Source of the DNA: Halalkalibacter urbisdiaboli
Lineage (GTDB): Bacteria; Bacillota; Bacilli; Bacillales; Bacillaceae_D
NCBI RefSeq assembly: GCF_002156385.1
Contig: NZ_MVJM01000001.1
Coordinates: 393,583-457,582 of the forward strand
Reading direction: 5' to 3'
DNA: 64,000 nucleotides
A program made the position numbers and the translations under genes. Shown in pieces: positions 27,873 to 36,335 of the stretch (position 1 is the stretch's first letter; each line of letters opens with the position of its first letter). The notes beneath the pieces are model-generated. The model searched no databases. It worked only from the letters and a program-made list of their open reading frames with translations, and was not told where the DNA came from.

Positions 27873-29477
27873 TTAATCTCCGCACGCCATGTCTACTGGA
27901 ATAGGATCAGGTACCTCTCGAAAACGATAGCCTTCAATAACCTGCACGCGTTTAAAGAATTTGTGGAATCGTTCATTAGGTAGCCCACGCTCTTGAAAAT
28001 CTCGTACGACTTTTACCACCATCCGAACAAGTTCATCACCATTCATACCTTCTGCAACAAGTTGTCCAACATGGGCATTTCTCCCTGTTGTTTTTGCCCC
28101 TAAAAATAAGTCAAAGCCTTTTTTTCGATAAATGACTCCGATGTCATTGGTAGGTGCGCCGTAGCAGGCCATCCCACAACCATTAAACCCAATCGACAAA
28201 CGTTTTGGTACTTGCTCACCACCAACTAATTCATGAATGTCATTTAATTGAGGAATCGATTCACCTTTATCACCATCACAAAAATCACACGCTTTAATCG
28301 TTACGACATCTCCAACCGGATGAAGCATAAAGCCTTTCTCTTCAAGCTTCGCTGTTACTTCACTCGGATTTGACGTTTTCATCTCAACTTTTAACTGATG
28401 GTCTGTTGTATATTCGACCTCACCATCTTCACCAATAATTTGGACAATTGTGAGAAGCTGCTGAGATGTTATTTTTTTATTTGCTAAGCCAGGGGAAACC
28501 GCAAACTCGAAGATAGCCTCTTGCTTAAACAGATCTTCTTTCTTGTCAATAGCTTTTGGAGGTTTGGCTGGGACATTCAATTTCCCTAACGCCTCTTCTG
28601 CTAAACTACGTAAGCTTTGTGGAGCTTGCTCTTGTTCACTTCCATTATGTAATGCCCACGGCTCATTCTCTTCTCTAAGGCGTTGGTGAGGCTTAAGTGG
28701 TTGCTTGTCCGTTCCTAGTGTATATTTACGCTGATATCCCCTTGGCGTAATCATCTTACCGTCGTACATAAAGGTCGAGCCATTCCCGATAATGACCGTT
28801 GTTAGCATCCCAATCTCGTGTTCTAGCATCTCACTTAACTTGGTCATGACAATATGTTGCCGGTCGCGATACGCACTTTTCACTAACCCTACAGGTGTAT
28901 CAGGAGAACGATGCAATAAGAGAATGCGTTGTGCTTCTTCAATTTGCTTTGTCCGTCTTCCGCTCTTAGGGTTATATAAAGCAATTACAAAATCGGCTTG
29001 GGCTGCAGCATCAATCCGTTTTTTAATTAATTCCCAAGGGGTTAAATGATCACTTAAGCTAATGGTACACGCATCGTGCATAATTGGTGCACCAAGCAAT
29101 GAGCCAACCGAATTAATTGCCGATACCCCTGGAATAATTTCAACCTCAACACCTGTTTTTTCCTTCCAGCCCTTTTCAATCAACACTTCATAAACGAGCC
29201 CAGCCATACCGTACACTCCCGCGTCTCCACTAGAAATAACGGCGACCTTCTTTCCTTGCTCCGCTTGACGTACCGCCTCTTGAGCTCGACTTACTTCTTC
29301 GGTCATTCCTGTTCTTACAATCGTTTGATTAGTTAATAAAGGTCTAATTAAATCGACATAGGTGTTATACCCAATGATAGAATCACTCTCTAATATTGCC
29401 TCTTTTGCTCGAATGGTCATATGCTGCTCATGTCCTGGACCGAAACCAATGATAAGCAGTTTTCCTTTTTGACTCAT
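27873..29477 (-). CDS. cbiH60: CbiH60: cobalt-precorrin-3B C17-methyltransferase / Fe-S ring-contraction fusion
   Basis: 534 residues. Residues 1-240 are the CbiH/CobJ methylase (LLIIGFGPGHEQHMTIRA, VAVISSGDAGVYGMAGLVYE, IPGVSAINSVGSLLGAPI, DFVIALYNPKSGRR). After a linker, residues about 330-534 resemble the nitrite/sulfite reductase ferredoxin-like and haem/Fe-S domain, with cysteines in KACDFCDGDKGE, FNGCGMACYGAPTND and the tail DMACGD. This architecture is the P. megaterium CbiH60 that performs ring contraction. First gene of the operon; ATG 29477 with AGGAGG 7 bases upstream; preceded by a B12 riboswitch. Confidence 0.94.
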   Translation of the reverse strand: MSQKGKLLIIGFGPGHEQHMTIRAKEAILESDSIIGYNTYVDLIRPLLTNQTIVRTGMTEEVSRAQEAVRQAEQGKKVAVISSGDAGVYGMAGLVYEVLIEKGWKEKTGVEVEIIPGVSAINSVGSLLGAPIMHDACTISLSDHLTPWELIKKRIDAAAQADFVIALYNPKSGRRTKQIEEAQRILLLHRSPDTPVGLVKSAYRDRQHIVMTKLSEMLEHEIGMLTTVIIGNGSTFMYDGKMITPRGYQRKYTLGTDKQPLKPHQRLREENEPWALHNGSEQEQAPQSLRSLAEEALGKLNVPAKPPKAIDKKEDLFKQEAIFEFAVSPGLANKKITSQQLLTIVQIIGEDGEVEYTTDHQLKVEMKTSNPSEVTAKLEEKGFMLHPVGDVVTIKACDFCDGDKGESIPQLNDIHELVGGEQVPKRLSIGFNGCGMACYGAPTNDIGVIYRKKGFDLFLGAKTTGRNAHVGQLVAEGMNGDELVRMVVKVVRDFQERGLPNERFHKFFKRVQVIEGYRFREVPDPIPVDMACGD

Positions 29478-29572
29478 TTTATCTCCTCCTACTAAAACAG
29501 CTTCACCGAATACATACATCGGTAATGTTTATTCCTAGAATCACATCTCATTCCAATTTATTTAATAAAAAA

Positions 29573-29606
29573 AGTCTCTAACCCATACCAAAACGGGTTA
29601 GAGACT
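29573..29606 (-). terminator. Riboswitch-controlled terminator ahead of the cobalamin operon
   Basis: Perfect 12-bp arms AGTCTCTAACCC and GGGTTAGAGACT; on the minus strand followed by eight T, about 95 bases before cbiH60. The preceding segment (29630-29670) contains GTTAGAG and GTCTCTAC stretches that could pair with the terminator arm as an antiterminator. Confidence 0.88.
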
Positions 29607-29689
29607 AGTATTATCGCAATAACAACGAAAAATCTAGTAGAGACTTAATAAATCTCCTACTCTAACACCTCCCTATTTCCCGTAGGTCA

Positions 29690-29862
29690 ATCAGTGCCGT
29701 CAGAAAAGGCAGGTCTCCTGGCTAAAGGTCTACTCTTTTGTTCCTTCCCGTTTATTCAAACAGTGGTATAACAAAAGAAACCCTATTACAGTGGCGGGTC
29801 CGCGTCGGATTTGCACCGAACTTCCCAATTAGAGAGTTTTTACTCTCACCTTTTCCCAACTA
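29690..29862 (-). promoter_or_regulatory. Cobalamin (B12) riboswitch
   Basis: On the minus strand the leader contains the conserved blocks GGGAAG..GGTGCAAATCC, GCGG.CCCGCCACTGT and the B12 box AGCCAGGAGACCTGCC (29708-29723). The layout and its place before the corrin operon with an intervening terminator fit adenosylcobalamin-dependent repression by transcription attenuation. Boundaries are approximate. A separate perfect inverted repeat GTTGAC/GTCAAC lies just upstream at 29895-29910. Confidence 0.93.
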
Positions 29863-30000
29863 TCAAATTGTTTGTCTTTAACACTAAGGAATAAGTTGAC
29901 AAAAGTCAACGCTTTTCTGTCCTTTCCCCTATAAAAAACATGATTTCTTAAATATAACGGTTGTAGGAGTCAACTTTCTTTTCCTGTTTTAGGTAAAAAA

Positions 30001-30033
30001 GCCATGCTAGCTAGATTAACTAGTGAACATGGC
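30001..30033 (-). terminator. Terminator of the channel-like gene
   Basis: Arms GCCATG (30001-30006) and CATGGC (30028-30033) with further internal pairing (CTAG/ACTAGTG); on the minus strand the hairpin follows the gene stop and runs into TTTTTTA. Confidence 0.7.
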
Positions 30034-30038
30034 CTCGT

Positions 30039-30662
30039 TTATTTATCAAGTTGAACATCATCTTTCTTCATTAAGCTTGTATAGATCTTTTCTATCTTAC
30101 TAAAAAGCCACTGTAACGTAATCCCATGAAGTAAAACCCCAAGAACGGTAGTCATTGCAAAGAACAGCAATGTCACTCCCTCAGTAACCTCTATCGCTCG
30201 ATGTCCAAAAAATAAAATATGACGACCAAGAAGCAGAAAAGATTGCAAAAACGTCATAACCTGTGTTTCTAACAACAAAATTACCCATGATTGTAAACAT
30301 AAAAAGATAATAATAATGGCTATAATCATAAACCTGGCACGATATGTGAGCTTCTCAACTGCATCGTGAAGATAATATTTGGCTATCGTTTTTATCCGAA
30401 ACAAATAAATAATTCGAACGATTCGCGCAACCTGAAAAAATTGGTCCACCGGGATAACAGCAATAATTAGAAAGGGATTACGCTTCAGGAACCTCCACTT
30501 TTCTTTCGACTTGTAAAAGCGAATCACAAAATCAAAAAAGAAAATCAGCCATACCCCAAAATTGACAAACGAATTATAGGCATGCTCCGTCCAAAGGGTA
30601 ATGATTGTAATAGCAACAAATACTAACATTATCCCTTCATAGAAATACTTGAAAAATCGCAT
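30039..30662 (-). CDS. Voltage-gated-channel-like membrane protein lacking a TVGYG filter
   Basis: 207 residues with about six hydrophobic segments. The first four resemble S1-S4 of a voltage-gated potassium channel: an S2/S3 region FFFDFVIRFYKSKEKWRFLK and an arginine-bearing S4-like VARIVRIIYLFRIKTI. A pair of later helices looks like S5-S6, but in place of the TVGYG selectivity filter there is LFFGHRAIEVTEG. ATG 30662 has AAGGAG 7 bases upstream, better than ATG 30698. It could be a degenerate or repurposed channel, or a different membrane sensor. Function unknown; bounded by terminators on both sides. Confidence 0.55.
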   Translation of the reverse strand: MRFFKYFYEGIMLVFVAITIITLWTEHAYNSFVNFGVWLIFFFDFVIRFYKSKEKWRFLKRNPFLIIAVIPVDQFFQVARIVRIIYLFRIKTIAKYYLHDAVEKLTYRARFMIIAIIIIFLCLQSWVILLLETQVMTFLQSFLLLGRHILFFGHRAIEVTEGVTLLFFAMTTVLGVLLHGITLQWLFSKIEKIYTSLMKKDDVQLDK

Positions 30663-30727
30663 GTCTGAACTCCTTGTTCGAATCAGATTAGTGAACATTC
30701 CCTACCTATCGTTTGGTTCTTAAAAAA

Positions 30728-30754
30728 TAGGGTAAGACTCGCTTTTATTACCTA
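30728..30754 (-). terminator. Weak terminator after the kinase-STAS gene
   Basis: On the minus strand ATAGGTAA and TTACCCTAT pair with one bulge, followed by TTTTTTAAG. Sits directly after the stop codon and before the channel-like gene. Confidence 0.45.
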
Positions 30755-32317
30755 TTATAACTTTGCTGATACCCGTTGAGTGTATTCTTCAATGGCTTGC
30801 TGTAATGTCCCCATCGTTTCAACTTTTTTATGTAATTCGATCCCTAACTCAACCATTGCATTTGTTATCTCTGGTCGTATCCCCGTAATAGTTGAATTAC
30901 ATCCTTGAATACTAATCCCATTAATAATTTTAAAAATATGACCAACAACTGCAGTATCCATGTAAGGAACACCTGACAAATCGATAATGATATGCTTCAA
31001 TTTCAGCTCATACGTTTGCATTAACACATTTTCTTGAATTTGCTTTGCACGCATCGTATCGATTGTCCCCACAATTGGTAAAATCGCCATCGTATCGGTT
31101 AACGGAATAACAGGAACCGATAACTCGTTTATAAGTTCACGTTGTGACATCAATAATTCATTTTTATATTCATGGAAACTTGAAGAGAAATGTTTTAAAA
31201 ACGTGTCCAAATAATAATTAATGTTCCGCTCTAATTCAAAAAATTCCTCTTTATTTAGTTCAATATGCTGATAGTAGTTAAATAGAATATCCCAATAAGC
31301 TTTTCTTAATAGTTGCAACCAATCAAGAATTAAGATTAACTCTAAATCATGTTGTGCCCAAATACGCCCCTGCTCTTTTGCATGCATTGTCAACCCATAT
31401 TCGTTCTGTTCATTTAATAATGAAATAATCGTATTTGTACTTTCCATGATTAATTTATCATCAACCTGGTTTGATTCTTTAAGGCTTTCTAAAAGCTCTT
31501 TACCTTGAATATAAAGAAGGTTGTCAAACTCCTGTTTGTTATTTGTAAAAAACTCACTAAACGTCTGATTTTCGATATACGATAAATCCATATAATTCAC
31601 TCTTTCAATAGTTTTTAGTTGAACAGGAAAATAAATTTGAAATGTTGTCCCTTGCCCTAGCTCACTCGTTACCTCGATTTCACCAGAGTGATCGTAAATC
31701 GTTGAAAACACTTGAGTTAAGCCCATCCCTGTCCCCTCGGACTTTGATGTGAAAAAAGGGGTGCCTAATAAATTTATTTTTTCTTCTGGAATGCCTACAC
31801 CCGTATCACTAATTGTAACGGCCAATTTCTCATCATGCAGTTGGTAGGTTACTATAATTTCCCCTTTATCCGGGATTGCTTCAAACGCGTTTTTTAACAA
31901 ATTAAAAAACGCCTTTTTTAATAGATTCCGTTTTCCATAAATAACAGTATCTGTATCTCGAAACTTCTTCTTTACTTTTACACGATACGTTTGATCTTGA
32001 AATAGGTACAAGATAGATTCAAGTTCAGTACAAAGATTTATTTTAACGATAGGCTCGTCCTTTAAGTCTGGTTTTGAAACATGTAGTAAATTCTCCATTG
32101 TAGTGAGGGCGTTTTCTAATTCAGAAAAAGCAACATCAATATAACGGTGAGGTGATTCCTCTTTTAATAGTTGCAAGAAACCTTTAACAGAAGTTAAAGG
32201 GTTCTTCACTTCGTGTGCAATCCCTGCTGCAATTTGACTAATTGACACTAAACGATTACTAGTTGTGTGTTCTTTTTTCTTTCCTCCTTCTTCCTGTTTT
32301 CCATTTGACTGCAACAA
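30755..32317 (-). CDS. Histidine kinase fused to an RsbR-like STAS domain
   Basis: About 520 residues. Residues 20-90 are a HisKA dimerisation domain with the phospho-His in GIAHEVKNPLTSVKGF; 125-235 a HATPase_c domain (NLLKNAFEAIPDKG, SDTGVGIPEE, FFTSKSEGTGMGLT). About 250-400 is helical and resembles the N-terminal part of RsbR-type proteins, and about 405-520 is a STAS domain with LIIDLSGVPYMDT-like sequence (IIIDLSGVPYMDTAVVGHIF) and GIRPEITNAMVELG. No membrane segment or receiver. The TTG at 32317 has GGAGG 8 bases upstream, so the gene overlaps the RsbT-like gene by 59 bases. Probably a cytoplasmic stress or light sensing hub. Confidence 0.75.
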   Translation of the reverse strand: MLQSNGKQEEGGKKKEHTTSNRLVSISQIAAGIAHEVKNPLTSVKGFLQLLKEESPHRYIDVAFSELENALTTMENLLHVSKPDLKDEPIVKINLCTELESILYLFQDQTYRVKVKKKFRDTDTVIYGKRNLLKKAFFNLLKNAFEAIPDKGEIIVTYQLHDEKLAVTISDTGVGIPEEKINLLGTPFFTSKSEGTGMGLTQVFSTIYDHSGEIEVTSELGQGTTFQIYFPVQLKTIERVNYMDLSYIENQTFSEFFTNNKQEFDNLLYIQGKELLESLKESNQVDDKLIMESTNTIISLLNEQNEYGLTMHAKEQGRIWAQHDLELILILDWLQLLRKAYWDILFNYYQHIELNKEEFFELERNINYYLDTFLKHFSSSFHEYKNELLMSQRELINELSVPVIPLTDTMAILPIVGTIDTMRAKQIQENVLMQTYELKLKHIIIDLSGVPYMDTAVVGHIFKIINGISIQGCNSTITGIRPEITNAMVELGIELHKKVETMGTLQQAIEEYTQRVSAKL

Positions 32318-32681
32318 TTTTAGTCCCTCCCTTTGATGACTCAATCGTAAAATCATCCATCAGTTTTTTTGAGCCGGCAAGTCCTAAACCTAACCCTTTA
32401 CCTATGTATTCTTTTCCACTTAACACATTCTCTAATTCTTCTATTCCGTCACCATGATCGACAATTTCAATCCGAATCGCTTCGTTAAAGATGCCTTCGC
32501 AACAGAAATAGCCTTTACTGTTTGTATGGTCCAAAATGTTACGTGTTAATTCAGCAACACTAACAAGAACCTTTTGTTTGTCCATCTCAGAGAAAGCTAA
32601 ATCGTCGACAACCTTTGAGACATAATTTAGGGCAATATTAATATCTTTTTCTGAATAAATGTCAACATAATATTTTGACAT
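32259..32681 (-). CDS. RsbT-like serine/threonine switch kinase
   Basis: 140 residues. A GHKL ATPase without HisKA: N-box SVAELTRNILDH, G1 box IVDHGDGIEELE and lid/G2 GKGLGLGLAGSKKLMDDFTI, the last closely like RsbT. RsbT phosphorylates the STAS domains of RsbR and RsbS and then activates RsbU. ATG 32681 has AAGGTG 8 bases upstream. Here the downstream overlapping gene carries an RsbR-like STAS domain, which would be the obvious substrate. No rsbS, rsbU, rsbV, rsbW or sigB is seen in the window. Partner assignment is inference. Confidence 0.78.
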   Translation of the reverse strand: MSKYYVDIYSEKDINIALNYVSKVVDDLAFSEMDKQKVLVSVAELTRNILDHTNSKGYFCCEGIFNEAIRIEIVDHGDGIEELENVLSGKEYIGKGLGLGLAGSKKLMDDFTIESSKGGTKIVAVKWKTGRRRKEKRTHN

Positions 32682-32993
32682 ACGAACCGCACCTTCTACT
32701 AGGAAAAATGAAACTACTCTACTAACTATCTATTATAAGGAATCACTTTCACATGATCCATCTTTACTTTTTATCATAAAACTGTTATGAGGTCTATTCA
32801 TTTGGATATTAAAAATAAAAACGAATGGGCAAAGTCGCAAAATCACTTTTGCCTTTAAAGGGTTCGGTCGAAGAGTCTTAGTTTTTATTCTAGGACACTT
32901 TCTATTCAAAAAAGAGAGGAATTACCACACACTGGATTATGATAACATTATGTGTGTGTTTTAAAATTTGTTATCGTCAGGTGTGAATACACA

Positions 32994-33947
32994 ATGAACA
33001 TAATTGAGAAGTTATATACATTTATTATTTTCTTAGCAGTCATCATTGGTGTAAGTATAGGAGAAATAGAGCTAATTCAAGCAAGTGCAGAACGCTTTAT
33101 TGTTCCTTTATTAGTAGCGATGCTGTTTATTACTTTCTTACAAATTCCTATTGAAGAAATAAAGAAAGCTTTTAAAAACATCAAGTTTACTTGCACTGCA
33201 GCCATCATTAATTTTGTCTGGACACCTATTTTAGCATGGCTACTTGCAATGCTTTTTTTAGGTGATAGTCCAGCATTATATATTGGATTTATTATGCTGA
33301 TGGTCACACCATGTACTGATTGGTACTTAATCTTCACAGGGATAGCAAAAGGAAATGTTGCATTATCCACGGCTATCTTACCTCTTAACTTACTCTTACA
33401 AATTATTTTACTACCTATTTATCTTCTTATTTTCGGTAGAGCGACTGGAGTTATAGAACTTACGTTTCTGGCGGAAAGTATTTTTCTTGTTTTATTCATA
33501 CCGCTTGTTTTAGCATTTCTAACAAAACTATTCTTGAGAAACAAGCAACAGTTAACAAATAAATTCATATCCAATCTTAGCGTGTTACCGATTATTTTTC
33601 TAAGTCTCGCAATTGTTGCAATGTTTGCTTCACAGGGGCAATTATTATTAGATAATTTAGATTTACTATGGCAAATAACAATACCTTTCCTTTTATTTTT
33701 CATTGTGAATTTTTTCGTTGGTCAAGGAGTTGGGCAGCTTATGAGGTTCCCGAAGTCCGACAGAGCTAGTTTAAGCTTGACTATTTTAGCAAGAAATTCA
33801 CCAACCGCTTTGGCAATTGCTATGACTGCATTCCCAGACCAACCTTTAATCGCCTTAACATTAGTGATAGGTCCCTTATTGGAATTGCCTATTCTTGCGA
33901 TCATAACTCAACTATTATTTTTGATAAATAAAGGTAAACATCGCTAA
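32994..33947 (+). CDS. Bile acid:sodium symporter / arsenic-resistance (ACR3-like) family permease
   Basis: About 317 residues with ten hydrophobic segments. Blocks typical of the BASS superfamily are VPLLVAMLFITFLQIPIEE, LMVTPCTDWYLIFTGIAKGN, and LSLTILARNSPTALAIAMTA with conserved asparagine and proline in the last. The TPCTDWYLIFT segment replaces the APC-type cysteine motif of authentic ACR3 arsenite exporters, so the substrate is uncertain. ATG 32994 is chosen as the conserved part begins there; the ribosome site is weak. The 310 bases upstream hold no gene; a gtgtgtg/cacacac inverted repeat lies near 32930-32960. Confidence 0.7.
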   Translation: MNIIEKLYTFIIFLAVIIGVSIGEIELIQASAERFIVPLLVAMLFITFLQIPIEEIKKAFKNIKFTCTAAIINFVWTPILAWLLAMLFLGDSPALYIGFIMLMVTPCTDWYLIFTGIAKGNVALSTAILPLNLLLQIILLPIYLLIFGRATGVIELTFLAESIFLVLFIPLVLAFLTKLFLRNKQQLTNKFISNLSVLPIIFLSLAIVAMFASQGQLLLDNLDLLWQITIPFLLFFIVNFFVGQGVGQLMRFPKSDRASLSLTILARNSPTALAIAMTAFPDQPLIALTLVIGPLLELPILAIITQLLFLINKGKHR

Positions 33948-34137
33948 AAACGAAAGAAAGAACCTACCAGTTTTTGGTAACTTTTTGGTAAAAGCAAGAT
34001 ATTATTGAAAGCTTGTTTAATATGACATTTCATAGCCCTTTTTCAATAGGCTCTTTTGTGAAATCTTCATCAGAAACTAAATGGAAAGAATGCTTCTAAG
34101 ATCAATTTACCAAAGTAAACAAGAATAACTGAAAATA

Positions 34138-34161
34138 GGAGAGACGCGAAAGCGCCCCTCC
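34138..34161 (-). terminator. Terminator of the nucleoside catabolic operon
   Basis: Arms GGAGAGACGC and GCGCCCCTCC pair over 10 positions counting two G-U pairs, with a GAAA loop; on the minus strand it follows pdp and runs into TATTTTC. The stretch 33948-34137 shows no gene. Confidence 0.75.
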
Positions 34162-34171
34162 TGTCATAGCA

Positions 34172-35473
34172 TTAAAAAACTGTTGTATAAATTAACGTCG
34201 GTGTATCCACTGATTGATCCGAGAGTTTATAAGCATGTTTCACCATATCAATAATATGTGCAATATTCTCTCGATTAGTATGAATCGTCGCTAGGGCTTC
34301 CCCCGCTTGAACCGTCTCACCAATTTTTTTATTCAATACAATTCCTACTGAAAGATCAATCACAGATTCCTTTGTTGCTCGGCCTGCACCTAAAATCATT
34401 GCTGCTGTTCCAATCCTATCAGCAATAATCTTTTCAACAGTACCAGACTTTTCTGCCTTTACTTCTATTTGATATTGAGCTGTTGCTAGCTTTGATGGAT
34501 CATCAACAACTGAATCATCGCCTAGTTGAGCCGTAATAAACGTTTTTAATGTTTCTAATGCTTTACCAGAATGAATGATTTCCTCAAGCTTCACTCTCGC
34601 TTCTTCAACTGAATCTGCTTTGTTAGCTAGGAACACCATTTGGCTCCCTAATGTTAAACAGAGTTCTTTTAAATCTTCTGGCCCTTCTCCTTTTAACAAA
34701 TCTATGGCTTCCTTTACCTCAAGTGCATTCCCAACTGTTCGGCCTAATGGCTGATTCATATCGGAAATAACTGCAACAGTTTTCCTTCCAAGGTTATTAC
34801 CAATCTCAACCATAGCTTTTGCTAACTCAACAGAATCAGCTAACTCCTTCATGAAAGCACCTGATCCTGTTTTTACATCGAGAACAATCGCATCTGCACC
34901 AGAAGCGATTTTCTTACTCATAATTGAACTTGCAATGAGAGGAATTGAATTAACCGTTGCCGTAACATCTCTCAAACTGTAAAGCTTCTTATCTGCCGGA
35001 GTTAAATTTGCTGTTTGTCCTACGACTGCAAGTTTATTTTTATTTACTAACTCAATAAACATTTCAGTCGTTATTTCGACGTTAAATCCAGGGATTGATT
35101 CTAGCTTATCAATCGTCCCTCCAGTATGCCCTAATCCCCTTCCAGACATTTTGGCAACAGGAACTCCTAAGGTAGCAACGAGAGGAGCTAGAGCTATCGT
35201 TGTTTTATCTCCAACTCCTCCTGTAGAATGCTTATCCACCTTTATCCCTTTGACACTTGTTAAATTAATTTGGTCCCCTGATTCAACCATTGCCATCGTT
35301 AAATGCGCACGTTCCTCAGGAGTCATGTCCTGAAAATAAACAGCCATTGCAAAAGCAGCCATTTGATAGTCTGGAATGCGCCCTTTAGAATAATCATGGA
35401 TTAAAAAATCCAGTTCTTCCTTGCTTAAAGGCAACCCATCCCGCTTTTTTTCAATTAAATCAACAACACGCAT
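34172..35473 (-). CDS. pdp: Pyrimidine-nucleoside phosphorylase
   Basis: 433 residues. The thymidine/pyrimidine phosphorylase signature is clear: [20 protein letters not shown] (about 75-95), [20 protein letters not shown] and [20 protein letters not shown]. It splits uridine and thymidine with phosphate. Second ATG 35473 (MRVVDLI, 8 bases from AGGTG) preferred to ATG 35476. Last gene of drm-pupG-paralogue-pdp. Confidence 0.95.
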   Translation of the reverse strand: MRVVDLIEKKRDGLPLSKEELDFLIHDYSKGRIPDYQMAAFAMAVYFQDMTPEERAHLTMAMVESGDQINLTSVKGIKVDKHSTGGVGDKTTIALAPLVATLGVPVAKMSGRGLGHTGGTIDKLESIPGFNVEITTEMFIELVNKNKLAVVGQTANLTPADKKLYSLRDVTATVNSIPLIASSIMSKKIASGADAIVLDVKTGSGAFMKELADSVELAKAMVEIGNNLGRKTVAVISDMNQPLGRTVGNALEVKEAIDLLKGEGPEDLKELCLTLGSQMVFLANKADSVEEARVKLEEIIHSGKALETLKTFITAQLGDDSVVDDPSKLATAQYQIEVKAEKSGTVEKIIADRIGTAAMILGAGRATKESVIDLSVGIVLNKKIGETVQAGEALATIHTNRENIAHIIDMVKHAYKLSDQSVDTPTLIYTTVF

Positions 35474-35494
35474 CATAATCACACCTCTCAAGGC

Positions 35495-36322
35495 TTAAAG
35501 CTGAACTGTCGCAACAATTTCCTTTACTAACGAAATAAACTTCGGCTTTGTTCGGTTCGCTACTTCAACAACCTCTTCATGAGTAATCCCTTTTATGTCC
35601 TCACCTATGGCCATATCCGTTACACATGAAATCCCTATCACGTTCATGTTCGCATGTCGTGCTACAATAACCTCGGGAACAGTAGACATTCCGACAACAT
35701 CGCCACCTAGTTCTCTTAGCATGATAAGTTCTGCCCCGGACATATAGGTAGGTCCGCTCACCCCAGCATAAACCCCTTTTCGAATTGGTATCTCAAGTCT
35801 TTGTGCAACTTCTTCAACGAACGTTACATAGGTAGGATTATATGCGTGACTCATGTCAGGAAAACGCGGTCCTAATTCCGCAGCGTTAGGGCCAATTAAA
35901 GGATTTGCTCCTGTCATATTTAAGTGGTCCGTTATTACCATCAAATCACCAGGCTGAAAGGATTTATTCATCCCACCGCATGCGTTCGTTACGACGAGAA
36001 GCTCAACACCTATTTGCTTCATCACCCTTACGGGGAAAGTAACTTCTTGCATGGAATAGCCCTCATAGTAATGAAAACGACCTTGCATTGCTACGACTGG
36101 CTGACCATGAAGCTGTCCAATTACGAGTTGTCCTGCATGTCCTTCAACTGTTGAAACAGGGAAGTTCGGGATATCCTCATAACGGATTTTTACCGAATTC
36201 TCAATCTCATTAGCCAATTCACCGAGCCCCGATCCAAGAATTAAACCGATTTTAGGAATCGTCGGTAATTTGTCAGAAATATACGTTGCAGACTGTTTTA
36301 TTTTTTCAAGTAGATTGTCCAA
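35495..36322 (-). CDS. Purine nucleoside phosphorylase paralogue with altered base-binding residues
   Basis: 275 residues, class of trimeric PNP/MTAP (PNP_UDP_1). It keeps the phosphate loop GLILGSGLGELANEI, EGHAGQLVIG, RFHYYEGYSM and MSTVPEVIVARH, but the segment that is GPSYETPAEV in its neighbour is GPTYMSGAEL, and SNMAAG has become TDMAIG. These positions hold Glu201 and Asn243 of human PNP that recognise 6-oxopurines; Asp at the second is seen in methylthioadenosine phosphorylase. The start is TTG 36322 (AAAGGTGG 7 bases upstream). Substrate probably differs from guanosine/inosine. Confidence 0.85.
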   Translation of the reverse strand: MDNLLEKIKQSATYISDKLPTIPKIGLILGSGLGELANEIENSVKIRYEDIPNFPVSTVEGHAGQLVIGQLHGQPVVAMQGRFHYYEGYSMQEVTFPVRVMKQIGVELLVVTNACGGMNKSFQPGDLMVITDHLNMTGANPLIGPNAAELGPRFPDMSHAYNPTYVTFVEEVAQRLEIPIRKGVYAGVSGPTYMSGAELIMLRELGGDVVGMSTVPEVIVARHANMNVIGISCVTDMAIGEDIKGITHEEVVEVANRTKPKFISLVKEIVATVQL

Positions 36323-36335
36323 TTCTATACCACCT

